From positions 868,001 through 932,000 of the forward strand of contig NZ_JBANRM010000001.1 in assembly GCF_037154085.1 (NCBI RefSeq): a stretch of 64,000 bases of DNA, written 5' to 3'. The DNA comes from Andeanibacterium fulvum (GTDB lineage Bacteria; Pseudomonadota; Alphaproteobacteria; Sphingomonadales; Sphingomonadaceae). Of this stretch, positions 52,900 through 61,302 are shown piece after piece. The translations under genes and the position numbers were made by a program. The notes below the pieces were generated by a model. That model had not been told where the DNA came from and made no database searches. It worked only from the letters and a program-made list of their open reading frames with translations. Numbering within the stretch: position 1 is the first letter of the stretch; every line of letters starts with the position of its first letter.

Positions 52900-54315
52900 G
52901 TGAGTAGCGACGCGATTATCTCGCACGAACCGGCCACCGGCGTGGAACTGTGGCGGGGCCTGCCAGGCGATGTTGACGAAACCGTAGCCCGCGCCCGGCG
53001 CGCATGGCCCACCTGGGCCGCCCTGCCCCTTGCCACCCGCATCGAAATGGTCCGCCGTTTCGCCAATGAAGTGCGCAAGGCCAACGAGGCCTTTGCCGAG
53101 CTGATCGCGCGCGAGACCGGCAAGCCCTTGTGGGAAACCCGCACGGAAGTGGAAGCCGTGATCAACAAGGTCGAGATCTCGATCCGCGCCTATGCGGAAC
53201 GGACCGGCCAGCGCAAATATGACAGCGCCCTGCAGGGCACCCAGGCGCTGCGGCACAAGCCGCATGGCGTCATGGCGGTGCTGGGGCCCTATAATTTCCC
53301 CGCTCACCTGCCCAATGGCCACATCGTGCCCGCGCTGATCGCGGGCAACGCCATTGTCTTCAAGCCGAGCGAAAAGACCCCGGCGGTGGGCGAGTTCCTG
53401 GTCGGCTGCTTCCACCGCTCCGGCATTCCCCCCGAAGTGGTGCAATTGCTGATCGGCGGGCCGGAGGAAGGCAAGGCGGTCGTCTCCCATCCGGGGATCG
53501 ACGGGGTGCTGTTCACCGGTTCCGCCAATGCCGGAATCGCGATCAACCGCAAGCTGGCGGCCAATCCGGGCAAGATTGTCGCGCTGGAAATGGGCGGCAA
53601 CAACCCGATGGTACTGTGGAACACGCCGCTGCTGGACGATGTCGCGGTGCTGGTGGTCCAGTCTGCCTTCACCACTGCGGGCCAGCGTTGCACGGCGGGT
53701 CGGCGACTTATCGTGAAGTCCTCGCTCTATGACGAGGCGGTAGAGAAAATCGCCAAGCTTTCCGACCGAATCGTGGTGGGCGCACCGTTCGACGATCCCG
53801 CCCCCTTCATGGGGCCGGTGATCGATAACAACACCGCCGATCAGCTGACGGAGAGCTTCCTCTATCTTATGTCGCAGGGCGGCAAGCCGATCCGGCACAT
53901 GCGCCGCAAGCAGGACGACCTGCCCTTCCTCTCGCCCGCGATCATCGATGTGACCAATATTCCCGAACGGCCCGATATCGAGTTGTTCGGTCCGCTGCTG
54001 CAGATCGTGAAGGTCGACGATTTCGACGAGGCGATCGCGGAGGCGAACAATACGCGCTTTGGCCTCTCGGCTTCGCTGCTCGGCGGCACGCCGCAGGATT
54101 ACAACCGCTTCTGGGCCAATATTCGTGCGGGGATCGTGAACTGGAACCGGCCGACCAACGGCGCCTCATCCGAAGCGCCGTTCGGCGGCGTCGGCCTTTC
54201 GGGCAATCACCGCCCGGCGGCCTTCTATGCGGCGGATTACTGCGCCTATCCGGTGGCCAGTGTCGAGATGGACCAGCCGCGCGCCAGCGTGGGCGTGGGC
54301 TTCAAGCCGAACTGA
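52900..54315 (+). CDS. astD: succinylglutamate-semialdehyde dehydrogenase-like aldehyde dehydrogenase
   Basis: A 471-residue NAD-dependent aldehyde dehydrogenase. NAD-site and catalytic strings: GPYNFPAHLPNGHIVPAL, FKPSEKTP, FTGSANAGIAINRK, catalytic Glu in ALEMGGNNPMVLW and Cys in AGQRCTAGRRL. These match AstD, the fourth step of the arginine succinyltransferase pathway. The start is GTG 52900. The other ast genes are not in the window, so this may be a solitary copy with another aldehyde as substrate. Confidence 0.85.
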   Translation: MSSDAIISHEPATGVELWRGLPGDVDETVARARRAWPTWAALPLATRIEMVRRFANEVRKANEAFAELIARETGKPLWETRTEVEAVINKVEISIRAYAERTGQRKYDSALQGTQALRHKPHGVMAVLGPYNFPAHLPNGHIVPALIAGNAIVFKPSEKTPAVGEFLVGCFHRSGIPPEVVQLLIGGPEEGKAVVSHPGIDGVLFTGSANAGIAINRKLAANPGKIVALEMGGNNPMVLWNTPLLDDVAVLVVQSAFTTAGQRCTAGRRLIVKSSLYDEAVEKIAKLSDRIVVGAPFDDPAPFMGPVIDNNTADQLTESFLYLMSQGGKPIRHMRRKQDDLPFLSPAIIDVTNIPERPDIELFGPLLQIVKVDDFDEAIAEANNTRFGLSASLLGGTPQDYNRFWANIRAGIVNWNRPTNGASSEAPFGGVGLSGNHRPAAFYAADYCAYPVASVEMDQPRASVGVGFKPN

Positions 54316-54324
54316 GGGGAATAC

Positions 54325-54341
54325 GGGGGCGCCCTGCCCCC
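54325..54341. terminator. weak hairpin between convergent astD and lipoprotein genes
   Basis: GGGGGC (54325-54330) and GCCCCC (54336-54341) around GCCCT, without a U-tract on either side. Confidence 0.3.
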
Positions 54342-54347
54342 GCCCCG

Positions 54348-55079
54348 TCAGCGGCCGTTCGTCACCAGATCGACTTCAGTGCCGCCCTTGGCCAGAGGGC
54401 GGGCATAGAGCACGAAGGACGCCTTGCCCTTCACGCCGCCCAGAACGTCGTCGCCATCTTCCTTCACGCGCTGAGCGGTGAAGCCGCCGGCAGCGGCGCG
54501 CGTGTAATAGAAATCGATCACTTCATCGAGCGGGATGGCGGTGACGTAGTTGACCACGCGCAGCGCGCAGCTGCCTTCATCGGTGCCCGCTGCTTCCTGC
54601 ACGGCGCCTTGCGGATAGACCGGGAAGGCTGCGGGCAGCTTTGCCGCCCATTCCATCGTATATTGGGCGCGATCGGCGCAATTGCCATTCCCGCCCGGTG
54701 CGGCGGCGGCACGGCTTGCCACCGCCAGCGCCGAGCCTTCGGGCAGTTTGCCCGACACAGGCTGGGCCGCAGGAGCTTTCTTGAGCTTGCCGGGCCCGCC
54801 GACCAGTTGCAGTGCTTCGCCGCGAGCGCGCTCCATCGCTTCCGGGCTGGTCATTTCCGGCGGAAGCGCACCGTCGCGCAGCCCGGCCGAGACAGCGGAA
54901 TTGGCCCTGTTCTGCCCGGCCAGATCGGGATCAACCATGATTTCGTCGCCCAGCGCGGAAGCGAGCTCCGCATCTGCGGTGCCTTCGGGCGTCTCCGCCT
55001 TGTCATCCTTGCCACCACAAGCCGCGAGCGCCAGCGCGGGCACGACGGCGAGAAGCAGGAACGAAGGCGTGCGTAGCAT
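54348..55079 (-). CDS. lipoprotein of unknown function
   Basis: 243 residues. Lipobox LALAAC (C21), then a disordered Ala/Glu/Pro-rich region (to about 130) and a compact C-terminal part with two cysteines (GNCADRAQY, GSCALRVVNYVT) and FYYTRAAAGGFTAQRV. I do not recognise the family. ATG 55079 has GGAGA eight bases upstream; the open frame continues further back without protein character. Confidence 0.7.
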   Translation of the reverse strand: MLRTPSFLLLAVVPALALAACGGKDDKAETPEGTADAELASALGDEIMVDPDLAGQNRANSAVSAGLRDGALPPEMTSPEAMERARGEALQLVGGPGKLKKAPAAQPVSGKLPEGSALAVASRAAAAPGGNGNCADRAQYTMEWAAKLPAAFPVYPQGAVQEAAGTDEGSCALRVVNYVTAIPLDEVIDFYYTRAAAGGFTAQRVKEDGDDVLGGVKGKASFVLYARPLAKGGTEVDLVTNGR

Positions 55080-55257
55080 GGTGTGGATTCTCCGCAGAAA
55101 GGAAGTTGAACGGTGTAGATGGTTTGCCATCTTTGCCGAGGCGGGATCACAGCCATGTCCCGCAACGGGAAATTCCTGCATGCAATCGTTGCGCTTGGCC
55201 AGCCCTGCCAGGGCCGGGCGCCGCCGCCACAGTTCTTTGAGAAAGTCACCCTGACCG

Positions 55258-55305
55258 AAAAAGGCTAGGCGCCCGTCCCGGCTCATGCGTACCGGGAGGG
55301 CGCCT
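55258..55305 (-). terminator. strong Rho-independent terminator on the minus strand
   Basis: AGGCGCCC...TCCCGG (55267-55281) pairs with CCGGGAGGGCGCCT (55292-55305), one bulged base, then five T residues on the minus strand. Nothing that codes for protein lies immediately upstream, which implies a non-coding transcript. Confidence 0.8.
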
Positions 55306-55437
55306 ATGTATTGGTCTCGCGGGGGACACTGCGGAGACCCTAGGCCGGCCAGGAGCGGGGGAGACTACCGGCCCGATGTGCGGACCGCCCTCTCGACGGT
55401 CCAGTTTTGCCGGCCTTGAATGGGGCTGGCCGGCAAG
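55267..55437 (-). ncRNA. candidate structured non-coding RNA with its own terminator
   Basis: Read on the minus strand: a long interrupted hairpin (55434-55344) with a 9-bp closing stem GCCGGCCAG/CTGGCCGGC, a large central bubble, a GCCGG/CCGGC stem, and a GGACCG/CGGTCC apical stem. Next comes a GGTCTC/GAGACC hairpin (55339-55313) and a 14-bp hairpin with one bulge (55305-55267) followed by TTTTT (55262-55258). A rod with a central bubble recalls 6S RNA, but I cannot confirm the family. TTGTCC and GTGTAA 17 bases apart upstream could be the promoter. No open frame explains the 55080-55591 gap. Confidence 0.45.
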
Positions 55438-55591
55438 CATCTGTTTACACCCTCGATTCTTAACGGAGGACAACCGCGCAATTCCGCCTGAACTGCATGC
55501 AGGACGTGAGACTTGCAGCCGCTTGCCACCCCACCTAAACCCCTGCCCGAACAAGCAAACGAGGCGGCAAGCGCCCGGGAACAGCAATCGC

Positions 55592-56500
55592 ATGGCGACC
55601 GACTCGCAGCACCCTCACCGGATCGACGGGCTGGCCTTCGCGCTGGGATCCCATGCGATCTGGGGCATCATGCCGCTCTATCTCGGGCTGGTGCACGATG
55701 TGCCCTCCATCGAATTCGTGGCCTGGCGCATCATCTTCACTCTGCCCCTATGCGCCGCCGTGATCGCCTGGCGCGGGCAATGGGGCGAATTGCGCGCCGC
55801 CTTTTCCCAGCGCAAATCCGTTCTGGCCCTGCTGGGCAGTTCGGCGATGATCGGGATCAACTGGGTGCTCTACGTCGTCGCCATCCAGACGGACCACGTC
55901 TACGCCGCCAGCCTGGGCTATTACATCCTGCCGCTGGTGATGATGCTGCTGGGGCTGCTGGTGCTGAAGGAACGGCTGAGCGGCCCGCAATGGGGCGCGG
56001 TCGCGCTCGCCGCGGTCGGCGTGGCTCTGCTGGCCGCCGGCGCTCTCAGTACCTTGCTGTTCAGCCTGACTATGGCCGTGACGTTCGGCCTCTATGGCCT
56101 GATCCGCAAGACCGTGAATGTCGGCCCGATCACGGGGCTGATGGTGGAGACCCTGCTGTTGATCCTGCCTGCCATCGCCATCGCCGGATATTATGCAGCG
56201 CAGCCCGCCGGTTCGTCCATGGCGCAAGGCTGGGGCCTTGCGGGCGCCATCGCGCTGGGCGGGCCGATGACGGCAGTGCCGCTGATGCTGTTTGCCACGG
56301 CAGCCCGGCGGATGGACTATACGCTGATCGGCTTCCTGCAGTTCCTCTCGCCCACCATCGTCTTCCTGCTGGGGCTGTTCTGGTTCCACGAGGAGTTGAA
56401 GCCTGCCCAACTGGGCTGCTTCGTATTGATCTGGGCTGCCATGGCCCTGTTCGTGTGGGATCTGTTCCTGCGGCGGCGAAGAATTCCTCGCCCCGCCTGA
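55592..56500 (+). CDS. rarD: EamA/RarD-family transporter
   Basis: A 302-residue protein with ten transmembrane helices in two EamA repeats. Early strings GLAFALGSHAIWGIMPLYLGLVHDVPSIEFVAWRIIFTLP and later YTLIGFLQFLSPTIVFLLGLFWFHEEL (cited by their ends) match RarD/YojE. The transported metabolite is not known. ATG 55592; the longer open frame reaches back into the non-coding region. Confidence 0.88.
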   Translation: MATDSQHPHRIDGLAFALGSHAIWGIMPLYLGLVHDVPSIEFVAWRIIFTLPLCAAVIAWRGQWGELRAAFSQRKSVLALLGSSAMIGINWVLYVVAIQTDHVYAASLGYYILPLVMMLLGLLVLKERLSGPQWGAVALAAVGVALLAAGALSTLLFSLTMAVTFGLYGLIRKTVNVGPITGLMVETLLLILPAIAIAGYYAAQPAGSSMAQGWGLAGAIALGGPMTAVPLMLFATAARRMDYTLIGFLQFLSPTIVFLLGLFWFHEELKPAQLGCFVLIWAAMALFVWDLFLRRRRIPRPA

Positions 56501-56534
56501 CGTCTCAGCTTCTGACGCCTTAACCCGTGAAACC

Positions 56535-57578
56535 TTAACCGACGAAACGCCAGCCGAGCGTCTGCCCGCCATGGAACGGCACGAGCGACGTACCATTGGC
56601 GTCAACCACCTCGGGCACTTCGACCGGTGCCTTCTCCAGCGTCACCGTGCCTTCGTTCAGCGGCAATCCGTAGAAGCGCGGGCCATGTTCCGAAGCAAAG
56701 CCCTCGAACCGGTCGAGCGCGCCTTCTTCCTCGAACACGGCCAGATAGCTCTCCAGCGCGAATGGGGAATTGAAGATGCCAGCGCAGCCACAGGCAGCTT
56801 CCTTCAGGTGGCGGGCATGCGGCGCCGTATCGGTGCCGAGGAAATATTTGGGCGAGCCGCCCGTCGCCGCGCGGCGCAGCGCCAGCCGGTGCTTCTCGCG
56901 CTTGGCGACCGGCAGGCAATAGGCATGCGGGCGAATCCCGCCCACCAGCATGGCGTTGCGGTTGATATGGAGATGCTGCGGCGTGATCGTAGCCGCGACA
57001 TTCGGCCCGGTCGCGTCCACGAAGGCGACCGCTTCCTCGGTCGTCACATGTTCGAGCACGACCTTGAGTTCCGGTAGAGTGCGCACGAGATCGGCGAAAA
57101 TCTGCTCGATGAACACGGCTTCGCGGTCGAAGATGTCGATCTCCGCATCGGTCACTTCGCCATGGATCAGCAGCGGCATGCCGATGTCCTGCATCTTTTC
57201 GAAAACGGGCAGGAGATTGGCGACATTGCTGACTCCGCGCGCGGAATTGGTCGTCGCATTGGCGGGGTAGAGCTTGGCGGCGGTGAACACACCTTCGGCA
57301 TGGCCGCGCGCCAGTTCTTCAGGATCGGTATCGTCGGTGAGATAGGCCGTCATCAACGGTGTGAAATCCATGCCTTCCGGCAGCGCGGCCATAATGCGTT
57401 CGCGATAGGCGACCGCATCGGCGACATTGACCACCGGCGGCGTAAGGTTGGGCATCACGATCGCACGGGCGAACTGACGCGCCGTGTAAGGCAGCACGCC
57501 CGCCAGAACCGCGCCGTCGCGCAGGTGAACGTGCCAGTCGTCGGGGCGGCGGATCGTGATAATGGTGGAGTCGGCCAT
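56535..57578 (-). CDS. pyrC: dihydroorotase
   Basis: A 347-residue zinc enzyme of pyrimidine synthesis, class II (E. coli PyrC type). H16 and H18 in DDWHVHLRD, carbamylated K102 in AAKLYPANATT, further ligands in LLIHGEV and VVLEHVTT, and the aspartate in FLGTDTAPH. Full length. Convergent with rarD across 34 bp. Confidence 0.96.
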   Translation of the reverse strand: MADSTIITIRRPDDWHVHLRDGAVLAGVLPYTARQFARAIVMPNLTPPVVNVADAVAYRERIMAALPEGMDFTPLMTAYLTDDTDPEELARGHAEGVFTAAKLYPANATTNSARGVSNVANLLPVFEKMQDIGMPLLIHGEVTDAEIDIFDREAVFIEQIFADLVRTLPELKVVLEHVTTEEAVAFVDATGPNVAATITPQHLHINRNAMLVGGIRPHAYCLPVAKREKHRLALRRAATGGSPKYFLGTDTAPHARHLKEAACGCAGIFNSPFALESYLAVFEEEGALDRFEGFASEHGPRFYGLPLNEGTVTLEKAPVEVPEVVDANGTSLVPFHGGQTLGWRFVG

Positions 57579-57623
57579 GCCTGCCCCCTATCGTTTCGCG
57601 GCCCGCGCCGCTAGCAGCTTCGC

Positions 57624-58127
57624 ATGAGCGAGGAATGCAACAGCGAAACGCGTGACTGGGAAGCGGAGCGTCGCCTGGTGGAAATCCATGCGGGGCCGGA
57701 GCGCATCGAGTGGATCGCGGCCAGCTACCGCCGGCTCACCGGGCGCGATCTCGTTCCGCCCTGCGCGGATGTCGCGAGTGCGCTGTGGAATGTTCCCGCA
57801 GTAGTTGTCGCCCATGGGACCGAGGCCGATCCCATCTTCTTCTACGCCAATCGCATGGCGCTTACCCTGTTCGAGTTTCCGGCCGCCGAGTTCATCCAGT
57901 TGCCTTCGCGCCTTTCCGCAAAGCCGCTGGCCCGCGACGAACGCGCGCAAATGCTTGCCCGGGTAAGCGAGCATGGCTTCATCGACGATTATGCGGGAGT
58001 GCGCACCGCCCGATCCGGAGGGGGCTTCCGGATCGAGCGGGCGACTGTTTGGAACCTCTTCGACCCGAAGGGCTCCGCTGGCGGGCAGGCGGCCCGGTTC
58101 GACCGCTGGCGCCCGCTAGATCTCTAA
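57624..58127 (+). CDS. MEKHLA-domain (PAS-like) protein
   Basis: A 167-residue single-domain protein. The DPIFFYANRMALTLFEFPAAEFIQLPSRLSAKPLARDERAQML segment (described by its ends, about 70-113) and FIDDYAGVRTARSGGGFRIERATVWNL are typical of the MEKHLA domain found free in bacteria and at the C-terminus of plant HD-ZIP III proteins. Ligand and partner unknown. Divergent from pyrC (45 bp). Confidence 0.8.
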   Translation: MSEECNSETRDWEAERRLVEIHAGPERIEWIAASYRRLTGRDLVPPCADVASALWNVPAVVVAHGTEADPIFFYANRMALTLFEFPAAEFIQLPSRLSAKPLARDERAQMLARVSEHGFIDDYAGVRTARSGGGFRIERATVWNLFDPKGSAGGQAARFDRWRPLDL

Positions 58128-58144
58128 AAGCGTTCGGCCGCCGC

Positions 58145-58828
58145 TCAGGCGGTTTTCCGTTCGCAGGTGGCGCAGCCTTCCGCCTGACAGAAGATTGCCC
58201 AACGCGCCAATTCCTCGAAGCCGACCGGCCGGATGAAATTCAACCCGGCAACATTCAGCTGCGACCAGCGCACCACCGCCTTGCGTGGCTCCATCCCCGG
58301 CAACATCACGGTCACCTCATCTCCGGGGCGTACCGTGGGAATCACTGCCTTGATGCCGCGCTGGGAGATGTCTTTCACCTCCAGCTTGATGCGGACATCG
58401 CCGAGCAGCGCTTCTCCGTCGCACTGGATCGGAAGGCGCGGCGCCCGATTTAACTGGCTCTCGACATGGGTACTGCCCATGTTCTTGAGCGCAGCGGCCA
58501 GATCGATTTCCTCATCGAACTGGACACCGATCTTGCCTTCCTTCGACCAGGCGACCTTGCCGCTCACCACATGGCCAGGCATGAACTGCACGCTCACCAC
58601 CTCGCCAGTGGCGAAATCCGCATAGGCCACACCCATCATGCCGCTGGGCGAAAGATTGCGCAGCAGGCAGAAGCCGGTGAAGCCCTCGGCCTCAAGCAAT
58701 ACCGGACGATAGACAGCAGTTGTTCGACCATCCCTGCGACGATCGTCCGTATCCTGCCCGTCTGTCTGGCTTGCTTCTGATTCCATTCCTTGTCGTTTAA
58801 TCACGCGATTGAAAAGCTCAGCGCCCAT
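58145..58828 (-). CDS. protein with two tandem PilZ-like domains
   Basis: 227 residues. The first PilZ-like region (about 25-105) has DGRTTAVYRPVLL and RNLSPSGMMGV. The second (about 125-215) has RAPRLPIQC and VKDISQRGIKAV. Both keep the [D/N]xSxxG motif, while the RxxxR half of the c-di-GMP site is not clear in either, so c-di-GMP binding is uncertain. A Cys pair CATCERKTA ends the protein. ATG 58828 with GGGGGA upstream. Divergent from a LysR gene over a palindrome. Confidence 0.75.
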   Translation of the reverse strand: MGAELFNRVIKRQGMESEASQTDGQDTDDRRRDGRTTAVYRPVLLEAEGFTGFCLLRNLSPSGMMGVAYADFATGEVVSVQFMPGHVVSGKVAWSKEGKIGVQFDEEIDLAAALKNMGSTHVESQLNRAPRLPIQCDGEALLGDVRIKLEVKDISQRGIKAVIPTVRPGDEVTVMLPGMEPRKAVVRWSQLNVAGLNFIRPVGFEELARWAIFCQAEGCATCERKTA

Positions 58829-58863
58829 ATTGGTTCCCCCCAATTTGAGGCAACACATCCCAA

Positions 58864-58883
58864 AGTGATGACAAATCATCACT
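58864..58883. promoter_or_regulatory. perfect palindrome between divergent PilZ and LysR genes
   Basis: AGTGATGA (58864-58871), CAAA, TCATCACT (58876-58883). It contains the T-N11-A pattern of LysR boxes and lies 36 bp before the PilZ start and 30 bp before the LysR start, in an AT-rich gap. The natural reading is the LysR protein's operator. Confidence 0.6.
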
Positions 58884-58912
58884 GAAAAGTTATAACCATC
58901 CACTTCAAACAC

Positions 58913-59887
58913 ATGCCCGGGCTGCCTTTCACTCTCCGCCAGCTCGAAATATTCGAGCTCCTCTGCAAGTTGCGGAGCTTCCGGCTCGTCGGCGATGAAC
59001 TGAGAATATCGCAAGCATCGGTTAGCAACCAGTTGAAAGCGCTAGAAAATCAGCTGGGCACGCGATTATTGTCGCGGGAGCCCGGCAAACGGCCTCAGCT
59101 CACCAAGGAAGGTGCCGCTTTTTTGGCGGATTTAGGCGATTTCTGGCGCGCGGCAGAGCAGCTTGCCACGCATCGCCGGGCCGGAAATACGCCACCTCCG
59201 GGCGAGTTGCGGCTCAGGGTAATGATCGGAAATTACATCCTGAAGGACTGCGTCAGGCCGAAACTGGATGGTTTTGTCGAAGCGCACCCCTCGATTCACC
59301 TCGACTTCGTTTCGCCCACGATTTCCGATCTTCCGGGGCAAGTGGTGGAACGGGACCATTACGATCTCGCACTGTTTCAGGAACAGCTCGCCCGCCCGCT
59401 GGGGCCCGGCATGCGTGAACTGGCACGGATTCGCTGCGGCGTATTTGGCCATCGCAGTTTTCTGAAAGGCAAGAACCGCCTCCTGACCACCGAAGAGATC
59501 AGCGCCCTGCCCTTCGTCCTGCCTCCGGCCGGTACGCCCTATGAGAACCTGGTCCTGTCCCTGTTGGCACAGGCAGGAATCAAGCCGCAGACAGTCGCGG
59601 GGCGCACGCAATATTTCGATGTCATGTCCGCCATGTTCGAACGCGGCAATTGCGTGGGCGCCACGCTGGAGCCGATCCTGCGCAACGAGCATCGCAATGT
59701 CGCGCTGCTCTATCCGCTCGAGGACTGGCGCCTGGTCTATTACCGCAACCCGCAGCGCAACGAGCCGCAGCTCCAGGCGGTGGAGGATTTTCTCATTTCC
59801 TCCGTGCTTGACGATCCATCCTATCCCACCCTTCCCCGACCTGCGGCAGGCGGGCGGCGGAGCATGGCGAAGCTTCTGGGGGATTGA
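58913..59887 (+). CDS. LysR-family transcriptional regulator (CbbR/CysB-like architecture)
   Basis: 324 residues. N-terminal HTH LRQLEIFELLCKLRSFRLVGDELRISQASVSNQLKALE (about 8-45, cited by ends), then a substrate-binding domain (GELRLRVMIGNYIL onward). The coinducer is unknown. It shares a short intergenic region with the PilZ gene, making that gene a candidate target. ygfZ follows 30 bp downstream. Confidence 0.88.
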   Translation: MPGLPFTLRQLEIFELLCKLRSFRLVGDELRISQASVSNQLKALENQLGTRLLSREPGKRPQLTKEGAAFLADLGDFWRAAEQLATHRRAGNTPPPGELRLRVMIGNYILKDCVRPKLDGFVEAHPSIHLDFVSPTISDLPGQVVERDHYDLALFQEQLARPLGPGMRELARIRCGVFGHRSFLKGKNRLLTTEEISALPFVLPPAGTPYENLVLSLLAQAGIKPQTVAGRTQYFDVMSAMFERGNCVGATLEPILRNEHRNVALLYPLEDWRLVYYRNPQRNEPQLQAVEDFLISSVLDDPSYPTLPRPAAGGRRSMAKLLGD

Positions 59888-59917
59888 TTTTCCCGCCCGC
59901 ACCGCCACCTACACCCC

Positions 59918-60670
59918 ATGGCACAGACCCGGCTCTTCTCCCGCTCGCTCGTCAGGCTCACTCCGCTGGAGGCAGACGAGGATGTCAGGGGGTTTCTCCA
60001 AGGCCTCGTCACCAATGACGTCACCGGGCTATTGCCAGTATGGGCCGGGCTGCTGAGTGCGCAGGGCAAGGCGATGTTCGATTTTCTCGTCTGGCCAGCT
60101 GGCGACGGGCTGCTGCTCGATTGCGAGACCGATGCGGCGGAGGAACTGGTGAAGCGCCTCTCGCTCTACCGGCTGAGGCGCAAAATCGCGATCGGGCGCG
60201 ACGATGCCCATGGCATCCATTGGGAGCCCGAGCCCGGTGACGGTGGCGCGCGCGATCCGCGGATGCTGGCGCTGGGCCAGCGCTGGATCGCCCCTGTTTC
60301 CGAAGATGACGAGAGCGCGGACGAGGCATGGCTTGCCCATCGCCTGTCGCTGGGTATTCCCGAAGGCCGTGCCGAACTGGGCGACATTCTGTGGCTGGAA
60401 ACCAACGCCGCCGAGCTCAACGGCGTGAGCTTCACCAAGGGCTGCTATGTCGGGCAGGAGAATACCGCCCGGATGAACTGGCGCCAGAAGGTCAATCGCA
60501 GGCTGGTGGTCGTTCCGCTCGAAAACTCAGATGAAAAGAGACGCAAGGCTGCCTATCCGGCGCTCGGCCTTGCGGTCGATCACTTGCGGGTGGACGATAT
60601 CGATCCCGCCTTTTTGCCGGAATGGCAGGCTCGCGCGATCGCGGCGGATGGGGAGAATGCGGAGGGTTAA
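59918..60670 (+). CDS. ygfZ: folate-binding Fe-S cluster repair protein YgfZ
   Basis: A 250-residue GcvT-like protein. N-terminal LTPLEADEDVRGFLQGLVTNDV and the invariant KGCYVGQENTARM motif (Cys near 183) define the YgfZ/IBA57 family, which supports maturation of certain 4Fe-4S enzymes such as MiaB. MiaB is encoded in this window but far away. ATG 59918 sits after the LysR stop. Confidence 0.93.
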   Translation: MAQTRLFSRSLVRLTPLEADEDVRGFLQGLVTNDVTGLLPVWAGLLSAQGKAMFDFLVWPAGDGLLLDCETDAAEELVKRLSLYRLRRKIAIGRDDAHGIHWEPEPGDGGARDPRMLALGQRWIAPVSEDDESADEAWLAHRLSLGIPEGRAELGDILWLETNAAELNGVSFTKGCYVGQENTARMNWRQKVNRRLVVVPLENSDEKRRKAAYPALGLAVDHLRVDDIDPAFLPEWQARAIAADGENAEG

Positions 60671-60680
60671 TGCCCGCCGG

Positions 60681-61271
60681 TTATCGCTGGCCGGTGAGTT
60701 GAGCCATGAGGAGGGCTTCGGCATGTGTCCTGGCCGAGCCCCGCGGCAAGCCGAGCGATACTGCCATACGCTCGCCCATCAACGCATCGCCCAGAGCCAG
60801 CAGCACGAGCGTAAGCGTCGTCTGACGGACAGACGCGGCTTCGTCTTCCCGCACGGCGTCCTGAGGCGTGAGTTCGTCCACCAGCGCGTGGATGGATTCG
60901 ATCACCGGATCGAGCGCGTCTTCATTGCCTGAAGCGAGCATCCAGCTGGCCAGCGCCCCTGCCCCGCCAATGTCGAAAGCATCGAAAGTCAGGTCCACCA
61001 CGTCGCGCGGGCTGCCCTCGCCACTGCGGGTAGCACGCACTGCGTCGGCAATGGTTTGGCAAACAGTCTCGGCCAGATAACCACCCAAGGCTCGCTGCAG
61101 TCCTGCCGCGGAGCCGAAATGATGGAGGAGATTGGCATGCGTCCTGCCGATCCTGGCGGCCACGGCCTTGAGCGTAACGCTCTGCGGGCCTGCCTCGATC
61201 AGCTGCGCGCGCGCGGCTTCCAGCGCGGCAAGCCGGCTTTCCTCGGGAGTCAGGCGTTTCCTCGTTGACAT
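60681..61271 (-). CDS. TetR-family transcriptional regulator
   Basis: A 196-residue protein. HTH LKAVAARIGRTHANLLHHFGSAAGLQRAL near 34-63. Divergent from the metal-hydrolase gene with 31 bp between starts, so it very probably controls that gene and itself. Convergent with ygfZ. Confidence 0.88.
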   Translation of the reverse strand: MSTRKRLTPEESRLAALEAARAQLIEAGPQSVTLKAVAARIGRTHANLLHHFGSAAGLQRALGGYLAETVCQTIADAVRATRSGEGSPRDVVDLTFDAFDIGGAGALASWMLASGNEDALDPVIESIHALVDELTPQDAVREDEAASVRQTTLTLVLLALGDALMGERMAVSLGLPRGSARTHAEALLMAQLTGQR

Positions 61272-61302
61272 AATAGTAAGCTAATCCGGTGATAATTCGC
61301 TC

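Noticed and set aside
55376..55591. An N-terminal extension of RarD
   Set aside because: The open frame upstream of 55592 overlaps the structured RNA region and its translation is not hydrophobic or conserved in style.
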